Positions 1-8,803 of a stretch of DNA of 64,000 nt are shown here, piece by piece (position 1 is the stretch's first letter; each line of letters starts with the position of its first letter). This stretch comes from Rhodobacter xanthinilyticus (lineage in GTDB: Bacteria; Pseudomonadota; Alphaproteobacteria; Rhodobacterales; Rhodobacteraceae): positions 2,806,001-2,870,000 of the forward strand of contig NZ_CP017781.1 of assembly GCF_001856665.1 (NCBI RefSeq), written 5' to 3'. The notes under the pieces are model-generated. The model ran no database searches, had not been told where the DNA came from, and saw only the letters and a list, made by a program, of their open reading frames with translations. The translations under genes were made by a program, and so were the position numbers.

Positions 1-469
1 TGGCATAGGCCGCGCCCGCGAACGGGTGCACGCGGCTGCCCGCGATCGAGGTGACATTGACCACCGCGCCGCGCGCCGCCGAGAGCTCGTCCTTCAGGCC
101 GCGCGCCAGCACGATCGAGGCGAAGAAATTGACGTGGAACACCTGCCCCCAGGTCCGCAGATCGGTGTCGAGCGTATTGAGCCGCGCCCCGCCCGGGCCC
201 TTCGGCGAGATCCCGGCATTGTTGACCAGCGCATGAAGCTTGCCGCCGAGCCGCGCCCGGATCTCCTCGATCGCGGCGATCGTCGCGTTCGGGTCGGCGA
301 GGTCGATCTCGATATGGTCCTCGCGCCCGCCGCCCCAGGGGCATTTCTCCGGGAAGGGCTGGCGCGAGCAGGTGATGATCCGCCAGCCCTCCCGCGCGAA
401 TCGCTTCACCGTGGCATGGCCGATCCCGCGGCTCGCCCCCGTCAACAGCATCACCTTGCGCTCGTCCAT
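1..469 (-). CDS. SDR-family oxidoreductase, partial (C-terminus outside window)
   Basis: This is the N-terminal ~156 residues of a short-chain dehydrogenase/reductase, an NAD(P)-dependent oxidoreductase of unknown substrate. The reading starts [20 protein letters not shown], giving the Rossmann TGASRGIG cofactor motif near residue 10, and the structural NNAGISP motif follows near residue 85. The ATG at 467-469 has an AGAGGA ribosome site just upstream. The frame is open to the window edge, so the catalytic YxxxK region is only just being reached. It is divergent from argB with ~110 bp between. The family call is firm; the substrate is not known. Confidence 0.9.
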   Translation of the reverse strand, partial: MDERKVMLLTGASRGIGHATVKRFAREGWRIITCSRQPFPEKCPWGGGREDHIEIDLADPNATIAAIEEIRARLGGKLHALVNNAGISPKGPGGARLNTLDTDLRTWGQVFHVNFFASIVLARGLKDELSAARGAVVNVTSIAGSRVHPFAGAAYA

Positions 470-581
470 GGCATCCTCTCTGCACTTTGCCCCGAACCTA
501 ATCCCCCGCGCGGCAATGGCAATGCCCTTGGCAGCCCCCCCGAATGGCCGTAACAAGGGGGCGCGTTTTCCCCGGGGGCAA

Positions 582-1478
582 ATGATGAGAAAACAGACCA
601 TGGATCGTGACTGGATCGCCACCGCCCGGACCCTCTCCGAGGCCCTTCCCTACCTGCAGCGCTACACCGGCGCGGTCGTCGTCGTGAAATTCGGCGGCAA
701 TGCGATGGGCGACGATGAGGCGATGGCCGATTTCGCGCGCGATATCGTGCTGATGAAACAGGTCGGCATGAACCCGGTCGTGGTGCATGGCGGCGGCCCG
801 ATGATCAACGAGATGCTGGCCAAGCTCGGCATCAAATCGGATTGGGTGCGCGGCAAGCGGGTGACCGACAAGGCCACCGTCGAGGTCGTCGAGATGATCC
901 TCTCGGGGCTTGTGAACAAGCGCATCGTGCAGGCGATCAACGATCAGGGCGGGCGCGCGGTCGGCATCTCGGGCAAGGACGACGACCTGATGGTCTGCGA
1001 GGCCGATGACCCGGAGCTGGGCTTCGTCGGGCGCCCGGTCGAGATGAACGTGCAGGTGATCCGCGATCTCTATGGCGCCGGGATGATCCCGGTGATCGCG
1101 CCGGTGGCGACGGGCGTGAACGACAACGAGACCTTCAACGTCAACGGCGACACCGCCGCGGGCGCGATCGCGGGCGCGTTGCAGGCCGACCGGCTGCTGC
1201 TGCTGACCGATGTCGCGGGGGTGAAGAACAAGGCCGGCGAGGTCATCACCCAGATGACGCCCGATGAGGTCACCGCGCTGATCGCCGATGAGACGATCTC
1301 GGGCGGGATGATTCCGAAGGTCGAAACCGCGCTCAAGGCGGTGAAGGAGGGGGTGCGCGCGGTCGTCATCCTCGACGGCCGGGTCTCGAATGCGGTGCTC
1401 CTGGAGCTCTTCACCGAACATGGCGCGGGCTCGATGATCCGCTCGACGATCCCGCGGGTGAAGCCGCGCCGCGGATGA
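582..1478 (+). CDS. argB: Acetylglutamate kinase ArgB
   Basis: ArgB phosphorylates N-acetyl-L-glutamate with ATP, the second step of arginine biosynthesis in the cytoplasm. The 298-residue protein has the amino-acid kinase fold. The phosphate-binding KFGGNAM lies at about 36-42 and HGGGP at about 69-73. [14 protein letters not shown] segment and a C-terminal [10 protein letters not shown] segment, both typical of ArgB, are also visible. Start choice: ATG at 582 (or 585) follows a GGGGGC stretch; a later ATG at 600 lacks a good ribosome site. The frame stays open upstream to 240, but that extension looks like antisense to the SDR gene. The stop overlaps the next gene in ATGA. Confidence 0.96.
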   Translation: MMRKQTMDRDWIATARTLSEALPYLQRYTGAVVVVKFGGNAMGDDEAMADFARDIVLMKQVGMNPVVVHGGGPMINEMLAKLGIKSDWVRGKRVTDKATVEVVEMILSGLVNKRIVQAINDQGGRAVGISGKDDDLMVCEADDPELGFVGRPVEMNVQVIRDLYGAGMIPVIAPVATGVNDNETFNVNGDTAAGAIAGALQADRLLLLTDVAGVKNKAGEVITQMTPDEVTALIADETISGGMIPKVETALKAVKEGVRAVVILDGRVSNAVLLELFTEHGAGSMIRSTIPRVKPRRG

Positions 1479-2104
1479 CCGGCCTGCCGCCGGGCCTTGC
1501 CGAGGCCCTCGCCGCCGAGCGGCTTTTCGTCGCAGGGTCAATGGCTTGCGAGACGGGGCAACGGCTCCTTCTCGCCCCCGACGAGCCCGGATTCTGGGCG
1601 CATCTGAGCGCCGCGCCCGAATGGGCCGACGGCGCGCCCGACCCGCTCGACCGCTGGTCGAAACGGGTGATCGAGGGGCTCGCCGCGCGCTTCGAGGGCG
1701 TCGCGCGCTTCCCCTTCGAGGGCCCGCCCTGGCCGCCCTTCTATCAATGGGCGCTGGCGTCCGGGGCGTTTTTCGCAAGCCCCGTCGCGCTTCTCGTCCA
1801 TCCGCGAATGGGCCTCTGGGCCAGCCTGCGCGGCGCGCTCGAGATCGGCGGCGCACCGCCCGAGGCCGCCCCGCCGCCCACGCCTTGCGCCGCCTGCGCG
1901 CGCCCCTGCACCACCACCTGCCCCGTCGGCGCGATGTCCGAGACGGGCTATGACGTGCCCCGCTGCCACGAATTTCTTAACACCCCGGAAGGCGAAACCT
2001 GCCTTTCCTTCGGCTGCCTTGCGCGCCGCGCTTGCCCGCCCGGGCAAAGCTATGGCAGGCTGGCCTCACAATCCGCTTGGCATATGAGGCACTTCCACCC
2101 ATGA
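1475..2104 (+). CDS. Ferredoxin-like 4Fe-4S protein
   Basis: This 209-residue protein has an N-terminal part without recognisable motifs. Its C-terminal third is cysteine-rich: Cys138, 141, 145 and 149-Pro form a CxxCxxxCxxxCP cluster, followed by Cys164, 176, 181 and 187-Pro. That pattern can hold one or two 4Fe-4S clusters and resembles the ferredoxin-like part of QueG-type proteins. The catalytic domain of QueG is not evident, so a ferredoxin-like electron carrier or sensor is the safer call. It is translationally coupled to argB (ATGA overlap at 1475-1478) and to the following phosphatase gene. The role is unknown. Confidence 0.8.
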   Translation: MTGLPPGLAEALAAERLFVAGSMACETGQRLLLAPDEPGFWAHLSAAPEWADGAPDPLDRWSKRVIEGLAARFEGVARFPFEGPPWPPFYQWALASGAFFASPVALLVHPRMGLWASLRGALEIGGAPPEAAPPPTPCAACARPCTTTCPVGAMSETGYDVPRCHEFLNTPEGETCLSFGCLARRACPPGQSYGRLASQSAWHMRHFHP

Positions 2105-2622
2105 CACCGCTCGGTCACCGCCGTCTGATCCTCACCCGCCACGCGAAATCGAGCTGGGATGACCCGCTGATGAGCGACCACGATCGCCCGCTCAACGCCC
2201 GCGGCATCGCCGCCGCCCGCGAACTGGGCGATTTCCTCGCCTCGCGCGGCCTCGAACCCGAAGAGGTGCTCTGCTCCACCGCCCAGCGCACCCGCGAAAC
2301 CTGGGACCGCGTCGCCGGCGCCGTGCTCGAAACCCGCCCCGAGGTGCGCTACCTCGACGCCCTCTACCACGCCGCGCCCGATGTCATGCTCGCCCATCTG
2401 CGCCACGCCACCCAGCCGACGGTGATGATGATCGGCCACAACCCCGGCATCGCCGAATTCGCCGCCCGCCTGCCCGCGCGCCCCGTCTTCGACCCCGATT
2501 TCCGCAAATTCCCGACCTGCGCGACCCTGATCATCGATTTCCAGATCGACGACTGGTCCGAGGTCAAACCCGGCTTCGGCTCGATGCTCGACTTCTTCAC
2601 CCCCTCGAACCGGGGCGCCTGA
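2101..2622 (+). CDS. Histidine phosphatase family protein (SixA-like)
   Basis: This 173-residue protein is a short histidine phosphatase. The catalytic LTRHAKSSW motif is near residue 12, a STAQRTRET segment supplies the second phosphate-pocket arginine, and IGHNPGI carries the second catalytic histidine. Size and RHAKS signature match SixA, which dephosphorylates phosphohistidine proteins in E. coli; here the substrate is unknown. ATG at 2101 overlaps the previous stop in ATGA, which supports this start over an in-frame GTG-type upstream extension. A regulatory PTS with HPr is encoded at the far end of this window, which would be one possible phosphohistidine target (inference). Confidence 0.88.
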   Translation: MTPLGHRRLILTRHAKSSWDDPLMSDHDRPLNARGIAAARELGDFLASRGLEPEEVLCSTAQRTRETWDRVAGAVLETRPEVRYLDALYHAAPDVMLAHLRHATQPTVMMIGHNPGIAEFAARLPARPVFDPDFRKFPTCATLIIDFQIDDWSEVKPGFGSMLDFFTPSNRGA

Positions 2623-2650
2623 AGAAAAGGGGCCGCCCGCCGGCCGCCCC
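2623..2650 (-). terminator. Terminator-like hairpin between phosphatase and bztD
   Basis: GGGGCCGCC at 2629-2637 pairs with GGCCGCCCC at 2642-2650 with one mismatch. Read on the minus strand it is followed by TTTTCTTC, as expected for the end of the bzt operon. It may also serve the plus-strand phosphatase gene. Confidence 0.6.
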
Positions 2651-2660
2651 TTCAATGATG

Positions 2661-2700
2661 CAAAAATATCCCGGGGGTCCGGGGGCAGCGCCCCCGGCCT
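2661..2700. repeat. Intergenic AAAAATATCC/GGGGGC hairpin repeat, copy 1
   Basis: AAAAATATCC is followed by a G-rich tract and an 8-bp hairpin, CCGGGGGC (2679-2686) against GCCCCCGG (2690-2697), ending 6 bp before the bztD stop. A close relative with the same order of parts sits at 52229-52264, also between convergent genes. It looks like a dispersed 3'-end repeat of this lineage. Confidence 0.6.
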
Positions 2701-2703
2701 TCC

Positions 2704-3495
2704 TCAATGCCCGAGGATCTGGCTCAGGAAGAGCTTGGTGCGCTCCGACTGCGGGTTGTGGAAGAAATCGTGCGGGTTGTTCTGCTCGACGATCTGCCCC
2801 TGATCCATGAAGATCACCCGGTTCGCCACCGCCTGCGCAAAGCCCATCTCATGGGTCACACAGAGCATCGTCATCCCCTCCTCGGCGAGCTCGATCATCG
2901 TGTCGAGCACCTCCTTGATCATCTCCGGGTCGAGCGCCGAGGTCGGCTCGTCAAAGAGCATGATCCGCGGCTTCATGCACAGGCTGCGCGCGATCGCGAC
3001 GCGCTGTTGCTGGCCGCCCGAGAGCTGGCCGGGGTATTTGTGCGCCTGATCGGGGATCTTCACCTTCTCGAGGAAATACATCGCCGTTTCAATGGCTTCC
3101 TTCTTCGGCACCTTACGCACCCAGATCGGCGCGAGGGTGCAATTCTCGAGGATCGTCAGATGCGGGAAGAGGTTGAAATGCTGGAACACCATGCCGACCT
3201 CGGAACGCACCTTGTCGATGTTCTTCAGATCCGAGGTGAGCTCGGTGCCATCGACGATGATCTTGCCCGACTGGTGCTCCTCGAGGCGGTTGATGCAGCG
3301 GATCATCGTCGATTTCCCCGAGCCCGAGGGCCCGGCGATGACGATCCGCTCGCCGCGGTTCACGGTGAGGTTGATGTCGCGCAGCACGTGGAACTGGCCA
3401 TACCACTTGTTCATCTGCTCGATCTGGATCGCGACCTCGTCAGAGACCTGCATATGCGAGCGGTCGACGTTGCGTTCGAAATGCGGTTCCGTCAT
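2704..3495 (-). CDS. bztD: Glutamate/glutamine/aspartate/asparagine ABC transporter, ATP-binding protein
   Basis: This 263-residue ABC ATPase powers uptake of polar amino acids with BztA, B and C. Walker [10 protein letters not shown] is at 55-63, the signature [15 protein letters not shown] follows, and Walker B with [14 protein letters not shown] and the H-loop VTHEMGF are intact. It is the last gene of a four-gene minus-strand operon (bztA, B, C, D) with 11 bp to bztC. The set matches the bzt system of Rhodobacter capsulatus and the aap system of rhizobia (family knowledge). The fused-looking large permeases next door favour bzt/aap over a simple His/Gln transporter. Confidence 0.95.
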   Translation of the reverse strand: MTEPHFERNVDRSHMQVSDEVAIQIEQMNKWYGQFHVLRDINLTVNRGERIVIAGPSGSGKSTMIRCINRLEEHQSGKIIVDGTELTSDLKNIDKVRSEVGMVFQHFNLFPHLTILENCTLAPIWVRKVPKKEAIETAMYFLEKVKIPDQAHKYPGQLSGGQQQRVAIARSLCMKPRIMLFDEPTSALDPEMIKEVLDTMIELAEEGMTMLCVTHEMGFAQAVANRVIFMDQGQIVEQNNPHDFFHNPQSERTKLFLSQILGH

Positions 3496-3506
3496 GGGGG
3501 AACTCC

Positions 3507-4814
3507 TTAGCGATGGTCACGCTTCAGCTTGCGCTCGAGATACATTGCGTAGCGCGACATGCTGAAGTTGAGGAGGAAGAAGATCGCGCCGACGAAGAGG
3601 AAGGGCTCCCAATAGATGCCTTTCCAGGCGAAATCGGCGCGGATGAAATCGGGGATGCCCTTGAGCGGGTCGAAGAGGCCGACGAAGGTCACGAGCGTGG
3701 TGTCCTTGAACATGCCGATGAAGGTCGAGACGATCCCCGGGATCGAGATCTTCAGCGCCTGCGGCAGGATGATCAGCCGCTGCGCCTTCCAGTAATCGAG
3801 CCCGAGCGCGTCGGCCGCCTCATATTGGCCGCGCGGCAGCGCCGCGAGCCCGCCGCGGATCACCTCGGCGATATAGGCCGCGGCAAAGAGCGTGACGAGG
3901 ATCATGACGCGCAGAATGATGTCGAACTGGGTGCCCGGCGGCAGGAAATAGTTCAGCAGAAGCGAGGCCACGAACAGGAGCGTGATCAGCGGCACGCCGC
4001 GGATGAATTCGATGAACATCACCGAGAGCGATTTGATCAGGAACATGTTCGATTGCCGGCCAAGCGCGAGCACCACGCCCAGCGGCAGCGAGAGCGCGAT
4101 ACCGCCCGCGCCGATGGTGATGGCAAGCAGGAACCCGCCGAAGCGGTCCGAGGCGACCGGGGTCAGCGCGATCGGCACGATCTGCGTCAGCAGGTCATCG
4201 ACCGGCCCGGTCACGAAGAGCCAAAAGAGCACCGGCCCCACCACCGCCGCGATCGTGGCAAGGAGCGTCGAGCGCGGCCCGAGCACCTTGAGCGCCGCAA
4301 AACCGAGCGCAAAGCCCGCCGCGATCATCACCACCGGCCAGACCGAGCCGCCCCAGAGCAGCCAGATCGCCAGCAGCGGAAACGCCGCCGAGAAGGCGAG
4401 CATCTGCCGCGGCAGGCCGGTGAAGAGCACCGGCGCGACCGCCACGAACAGGCCGAGGAAGGTCAGGATCGGGCGCCAGTAAAGCTCGGGCGGGTAGAAG
4501 CCGAAGAGGAACTGGTGCCAGCGCTCGCGGATCACGCCCCAGCACGCGCCCGTCGCCCCCTCGCCCCAGGTCGCGGCGATCGTGGCGCGACATTCGGCCA
4601 TCGAATTCGCGTTCCAGACGCTGTGGCGGAACCAGGGGTAGAAATGCGTCACGAGAAGGTAGACGACCGCGAGCCCCGCGAGCGTCAGCACCGTGTTGAG
4701 CGGGCCCGAAAACAGGTTCTCGCGCAGCCATTTGAGCACGCCCGATTGGGTCGCGGGCGGCGCCTTGGGGGGCAGCATCTCGGCGCGCACGAAGGATTGG
4801 GATTGGGGGCTCAT
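3507..4814 (-). CDS. bztC: Glutamate/glutamine/aspartate/asparagine ABC transporter, permease BztC
   Basis: This 435-residue inner-membrane protein is one of two large permeases of the transporter. The C-terminal ~220 residues form the HisMQ-type permease domain, with the EAA-like loop [21 protein letters not shown] contacting the ATPase. The N-terminal half holds extra membrane segments and a periplasmic stretch, which is why it is about twice the size of HisM/HisQ. One base separates its ATG from the bztB stop. The extended N-terminus is a hallmark of the Bzt/Aap group. Confidence 0.94.
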   Translation of the reverse strand: MSPQSQSFVRAEMLPPKAPPATQSGVLKWLRENLFSGPLNTVLTLAGLAVVYLLVTHFYPWFRHSVWNANSMAECRATIAATWGEGATGACWGVIRERWHQFLFGFYPPELYWRPILTFLGLFVAVAPVLFTGLPRQMLAFSAAFPLLAIWLLWGGSVWPVVMIAAGFALGFAALKVLGPRSTLLATIAAVVGPVLFWLFVTGPVDDLLTQIVPIALTPVASDRFGGFLLAITIGAGGIALSLPLGVVLALGRQSNMFLIKSLSVMFIEFIRGVPLITLLFVASLLLNYFLPPGTQFDIILRVMILVTLFAAAYIAEVIRGGLAALPRGQYEAADALGLDYWKAQRLIILPQALKISIPGIVSTFIGMFKDTTLVTFVGLFDPLKGIPDFIRADFAWKGIYWEPFLFVGAIFFLLNFSMSRYAMYLERKLKRDHR

Positions 4815-4815
4815 C

Positions 4816-6081
4816 TCACCGCTCCTTCAGTTTGACGGCGTTGTTGAACAGGTTCATCAGCCCCGAGATGGTCAGCGACACCGCGAGATAGATGAGCATC
4901 ATCAACAAGATAGCCTCGAGCTCGCGGCCGGTCTGGTTGAGCGTGATACCGCCCAGCGTGCCGCGCAGATCCATGTAACCCACCGCGATCGCGAGCGAGG
5001 AGTTCTTCGTCAGGTTGAGATATTGCGAGATCAAGGGCGGCACGATCACCCGCAGCGCCTGCGGCAGAACCACGAGGCTCATCGTGCGGTTGGGGCGCAG
5101 GCCGAGCGCATAGGCGGCCTCGGTCTGGCCCTTCGAGATCGCGAGGATGCCGGCGCGGACGATCTCGGCGATGAAGGCCGCCGTGTAGAGCGACAGCCCC
5201 GCCCAGAGCGCGACAAAGGCGTTCGAGACATTCATCCCGCCGGTGAAGTTGAAGCCCTTGAGCGCGGGCTCGACCAGATGCCCGCCGAGCGCGACGAACA
5301 CGCCCAGAAACGGCACGGTCAGCAGCGCGAGGCTCTTCCACCAGGTCACCGGGCGGCGGCCCGTGGTCTCCTGCACCCGTGCGGCATGGGCCTTGAGGCG
5401 GCGATTGGCCCAGACCGAGGCGATCAGCACCGCCGCGAGCGCGAGGAAATTCAGCGAGATCGGCGCGAGCGGGGTCGGGATCGCGCCGAGGCTGTTCTCG
5501 AACCGCACCGCCGGGATCGCGGTATAGCGGTTGGTGAAGGCGATCGAGTCGAACAGGATCATCTCGGCCTTGGCCGCGCCCGTCGCCGCGTCGATCTTGT
5601 AATCGCGCGGGCTCGGCGTCACCTCGGTCAGCAGCGCGATCGAGACGAGGATCCACAGCAGCACCGGGATGTTGCGGAAGGTCTCGACATAGACGGTCAT
5701 CAGCCGCCCCACGAGCCAGTTGTTGGAGAGCCGCAGCACGCCGATGATCACCCCCAGCACCGTCGCCGTCGCGCAGCCGAGCACCGAGACCCAGAGCGTA
5801 TTCAAGAGCCCCACGAGCATCGCCCGGGCATGGGTGTTGTCGTTGGTGTAAGGGATCAGCTGTTGGCCGATATCATAGCCCGCCCGGTTGCCCAGGAAGC
5901 TGAAGTTGAAATCCTTGCCGAGCTGGTGGAGGTTCTGGATCGTGTTGTCGATCAGCCAGCCCGCCCCCGCCATCACCAGCATCAGCGTGACGACCTGGAT
6001 CGTCAGCGAGCGGTAGCGGGTGTCGTAAATGAGCTGACTGAGCCGGAAGCGGTGCTCCGGCACATCTGAGGCGCTGGTCAT
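4816..6081 (-). CDS. bztB: Glutamate/glutamine/aspartate/asparagine ABC transporter, permease BztB
   Basis: This 421-residue inner-membrane protein pairs with BztC to form the transport channel. Its first membrane helix starts around residue 28, a long periplasmic/loop region lies in the middle, and the C-terminal half is the HisMQ permease domain with an EAAYALGLRPNRTMSLVVLPQ coupling loop. It follows bztA after a 112-bp gap that holds a strong hairpin, so BztB, C and D are probably made in smaller amounts than the binding protein. Length agrees with the large Bzt/Aap permeases. Confidence 0.94.
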   Translation of the reverse strand: MTSASDVPEHRFRLSQLIYDTRYRSLTIQVVTLMLVMAGAGWLIDNTIQNLHQLGKDFNFSFLGNRAGYDIGQQLIPYTNDNTHARAMLVGLLNTLWVSVLGCATATVLGVIIGVLRLSNNWLVGRLMTVYVETFRNIPVLLWILVSIALLTEVTPSPRDYKIDAATGAAKAEMILFDSIAFTNRYTAIPAVRFENSLGAIPTPLAPISLNFLALAAVLIASVWANRRLKAHAARVQETTGRRPVTWWKSLALLTVPFLGVFVALGGHLVEPALKGFNFTGGMNVSNAFVALWAGLSLYTAAFIAEIVRAGILAISKGQTEAAYALGLRPNRTMSLVVLPQALRVIVPPLISQYLNLTKNSSLAIAVGYMDLRGTLGGITLNQTGRELEAILLMMLIYLAVSLTISGLMNLFNNAVKLKER

Positions 6082-6155
6082 AGTTGTTTCCCCTGTCCCC
6101 GCGGTGCCTCCGGGCTTTTGCCCGCGTTTCTTCGCGCCGTCGGGTCACATGTAAA

Positions 6156-6184
6156 GGCGGGGGCGCCACCCGGGCGCCCCTGCC
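6156..6184 (-). terminator. Intra-operon attenuator hairpin between bztA and bztB
   Basis: GGCGGGGGCGCC at 6156-6167 pairs with GGCGCCCCTGCC at 6173-6184, a 12-bp stem with one G-T wobble and a 5-nt loop, followed on the minus strand by TTTAC. Such hairpins after binding-protein genes often stabilise the upstream message or terminate part of transcription. Confidence 0.65.
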
Positions 6185-6193
6185 GAAGTCAGA

Positions 6194-7210
6194 TCAACGG
6201 AACGGCGGGGTGTAGAGCAGCCCGCCCTGGGTCCATTGCGCGTTCAGCCCGCGCGCCAGCCCGATCGGGGTCGATTCGCCGATCGTCGCGGCGAAGATCT
6301 CGCCGTAGTTGCCGCCCGCCTTGATCGCGCGCACCGCCCAGTCGTTGTCGAGGCCGGTCATCTTGCCGAGCTCGCCTTCGACGCCGAGGATACGGTTGAT
6401 TTCCGGGTTCTCGGTGCCTTTGGCCAGCTCATCGATATTGGCCGAGGTAATGCCGTATTCTTCGGCGGCGATCAGCGCGTTGAGCGTCCAGCGGACGATA
6501 TCGCCCCACTGGTTGTCGCCGTGGCGCACGGCCGGCCCGAGCGGCTCTTTCGAGATGATTTCCGGCAGGATGATGTGGTTTTCCGGGTCGGCGAAGGCCG
6601 CACGGGTCGCCGCGAGGCCCGAGGCGTCGGTGGTATAGGCGTCGCAGGCGCCGGCCAGATATTGCTGTTCACCCTCGGCGTTGCTGTCGATGGTGATCGG
6701 CTGGTAGGTGATGTTGTTGGCTTTGAAATAGTCAGCCAGGTTGAGCTCGGTGGTGGTGCCGGTCTGGATGCAGACCGAGGCGCCGTCGAGTTCTTTCGCC
6801 GAGGTGATGCCGCTTTCCTTGCGGACCATGAAGCCCTGGCCGTCGTAATAGTTCACGCCGACGAAATCGAGCTTGAGGTCGGTGTCGCGCGAGAAGGTCC
6901 AGGTCGAGTTGCGCGCCAGCATGTCGATCTCGCCCGAGGCGAGCGCGGTGAAGCGGGTCTGGCCGGTGGTCGGCACATATTTGACCTTCGCCGGGTCGCC
7001 CAGAACGGCGGCGGCGACGGCCTTGCACAGCGCGACGTCGAAGCCCGACCAGTTGCCATTGGCGTCCGGCGCGGCAAAGCCGACGAGGCCGGTGTTCACG
7101 CCGCAGTTCAGCTCGCCACGGGCCTTGACGTCATCGAGCGTGCTGGCACCGGCGATGCCACCCGCGAGCGCCGCAACCGCCAGCGTGCCGAGAAATACGG
7201 ATTTCTTCAT
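6194..7210 (-). CDS. bztA: Glutamate/glutamine/aspartate/asparagine ABC transporter, substrate-binding protein
   Basis: This 338-residue periplasmic protein binds acidic amino acids and their amides and delivers them to BztBC. A signal peptide covers roughly residues 1-23 (KK, hydrophobic core, AGA cleavage region). The mature part begins TLDDVKARGELNCGVNTG and keeps the family's long SBP_bac_3 fold, including the segment LARNSTWTFSRDTDLK. It is the first gene of the operon and has a ~220-bp upstream region for its promoter. The length and the NSTWTFSRD segment are typical of BztA/AapJ. Confidence 0.95.
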   Translation of the reverse strand: MKKSVFLGTLAVAALAGGIAGASTLDDVKARGELNCGVNTGLVGFAAPDANGNWSGFDVALCKAVAAAVLGDPAKVKYVPTTGQTRFTALASGEIDMLARNSTWTFSRDTDLKLDFVGVNYYDGQGFMVRKESGITSAKELDGASVCIQTGTTTELNLADYFKANNITYQPITIDSNAEGEQQYLAGACDAYTTDASGLAATRAAFADPENHIILPEIISKEPLGPAVRHGDNQWGDIVRWTLNALIAAEEYGITSANIDELAKGTENPEINRILGVEGELGKMTGLDNDWAVRAIKAGGNYGEIFAATIGESTPIGLARGLNAQWTQGGLLYTPPFR

Positions 7211-7384
7211 TGGTTACCTCTTCCTGAGTTGCCGCCTCTTGGTGAGGCGGTCCTAGGCCCTTGTTGGGCTGAAACGTCCTTGGGTTGACCCCAATGAAGA
7301 AAGTTTGGGCCATTTGATCAAAGAAGGTCAAGGACCGTTTCCGATTTCCGCCGCGCCAAGTGCCTCTCTTTCGGACAACTGCCC

Positions 7385-7420
7385 AAAAAGATTGCCCCCT
7401 CCCGGCCGGTCCGGGCGGGG
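7385..7420 (-). terminator. Intrinsic terminator after the ATP12 gene
   Basis: CCCCTCCCGG (7396-7405) pairs with CCGGGCGGGG (7411-7420) with one mismatch and a 5-nt loop. On the minus strand the stem is followed by a T5 run (AAAAA at 7385-7389 on plus). It closes the rarA-to-ATP12 operon. Confidence 0.75.
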
Positions 7421-7430
7421 TCTCGCGGGC

Positions 7431-8141
7431 TCAGCCGTGGTGCAGCTGCCAGAATCGCTCGGCGTCGAGCAGGGCTGCGCGTTTGAAGGCGGCCTGTTCG
7501 GCGGCCTCCTCATCCTCGCCCCATTGCTCGATCTGCCAGGCCTCGTCGATGCGCGCCAGATCCCAGGCGGTGGCGGCGTCGATCCGGCCCAGGGCGACCG
7601 CGAGGCCGAGCACCAGCGAGCCGGTGATGCCGACGAGATCATGGAGCGCGGCGAGCTCCCACGGGTCCATCGCCGCGACGCGCGCGGCAAGCGCGGCCTG
7701 CGCGGGGGCGGGCTGCGCCACCGGGATCACCCCGGCGGTGACGGTCAGCCGCGCGCCGAGCTCGGCCGCGGCCCAATCAAGCAGCGGATCCCAGCCCGCC
7801 GCCTGCCGCGCGACCAAGGGCTCGGGCGCCTCGGCGCGGTAGCACAGGAGATCGGTGCCGCCATAGGCCGCGATCAGCTCGGCCACCTCGGCATGTTGCC
7901 TGGCGACCTTGTCGATCGCGGAATTGGCGCCGCGGGTGACCGGCATCGTGTTCGGGTCGATCTTCTCGGCCTGCGCCTCCCATTCCGCCGCGATCGCCTC
8001 GGCCATCGCGCGCGCGGGCACGACAAGGGGCGCCTTCGCCGGCGTCTTCACCGCGCGCCCGTCGAGCGAGACGGTATAGCCGCCCTCCGCCTCCACGACC
8101 GTCGCCTCTTTCCAGAACCGTTTCGGTGCCCAGCCGCTCAT
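7431..8141 (-). CDS. ATP12-family F1-ATPase assembly chaperone
   Basis: This 236-residue protein belongs to the ATP12 family. The mitochondrial member is a chaperone for the F1 alpha subunit (family knowledge), and a matching role in F1 assembly is inferred here. Diagnostic segments include RFWKEATV near the start, YTVSLDGRAVKTPAKAPL, and DPLLDWA followed by a helical C-terminal half with LHDLVGITGSLVLGLAV. Its ATG overlaps the stop of the HAD gene in ATGA, and an intrinsic terminator follows. No F1Fo genes lie in this window. Confidence 0.9.
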   Translation of the reverse strand: MSGWAPKRFWKEATVVEAEGGYTVSLDGRAVKTPAKAPLVVPARAMAEAIAAEWEAQAEKIDPNTMPVTRGANSAIDKVARQHAEVAELIAAYGGTDLLCYRAEAPEPLVARQAAGWDPLLDWAAAELGARLTVTAGVIPVAQPAPAQAALAARVAAMDPWELAALHDLVGITGSLVLGLAVALGRIDAATAWDLARIDEAWQIEQWGEDEEAAEQAAFKRAALLDAERFWQLHHG

Positions 8142-8803
8142 GCGCTCTCCCCCAGAAATTCCTCAAGCGCGGCCTCGAGCGCCGCGAAATCCGCCACCAG
8201 CCGCCCCGCGCCCGCGGCGACGAGATCGGCCACCGGGTGATAGCCCCAGGCCACCCCGATCGTCGCCACCCCGGCCGCGCGGCCCATCTCGATATCATAG
8301 CTCGTGTCGCCGATCATCACCGCCGCGCCGGGCGCCACGCCCGTCTCCGCGAGCGCCGCCTCGACCATCGCGGGATGCGGCTTCGAGGGGTGGTCATCGG
8401 CCACCTGCCGGGTGAAGAACAGCCCCTCGAGCCCGTGATGGGCGATCAGCGCCTCGAGCCCGCGGCGCGATTTGCCGGTCGCGACGCCGAGAAAGATATC
8501 CTCGCGCGCGGCGAGCCGGTGCAGAAGCTCCGCCGCGCCGGGGTAGAGCGGCGCGGGCTCGACCTTGCGGTGCGCCATGTAGCTTTGCTTGTAATAGGCG
8601 ACGATCCGGTCCTGCACCGCGGGCGGCTGATCGGGCACGAGCCGCGCCACCGCCTCCGGCAGCGACAGCCCGACGATCGACAAGATCGCCGCGCGCGGCG
8701 GCACCGGCAGGCCGAGCTCGGTGAAGCCGTAATCCATCGCCGCGCAGATCTGCGCCTGGCTGTCGGAGATCGTGCCGTCGACGTCGAAGAGGACGAGCTT
8801 CAT
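8138..8803 (-). CDS. HAD-family hydrolase (phosphoglycolate phosphatase-like)
   Basis: This 221-residue protein has the HAD phosphatase motifs: motif I DVDGT with Asp7 and Asp9, a cap region, motif II with VATGK, and motif III/IV MIGDTSYDIEMGRAAG. It probably removes phosphate from a small metabolite; phosphoglycolate is the nearest common substrate but the sequence does not prove it. The start at 8803 begins MKLVLFDVDGT and overlaps the rluC stop. The frame stays open further upstream inside rluC, but that extension is out of phase with real coding. Confidence 0.92.
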   Translation of the reverse strand: MKLVLFDVDGTISDSQAQICAAMDYGFTELGLPVPPRAAILSIVGLSLPEAVARLVPDQPPAVQDRIVAYYKQSYMAHRKVEPAPLYPGAAELLHRLAAREDIFLGVATGKSRRGLEALIAHHGLEGLFFTRQVADDHPSKPHPAMVEAALAETGVAPGAAVMIGDTSYDIEMGRAAGVATIGVAWGYHPVADLVAAGAGRLVADFAALEAALEEFLGESA

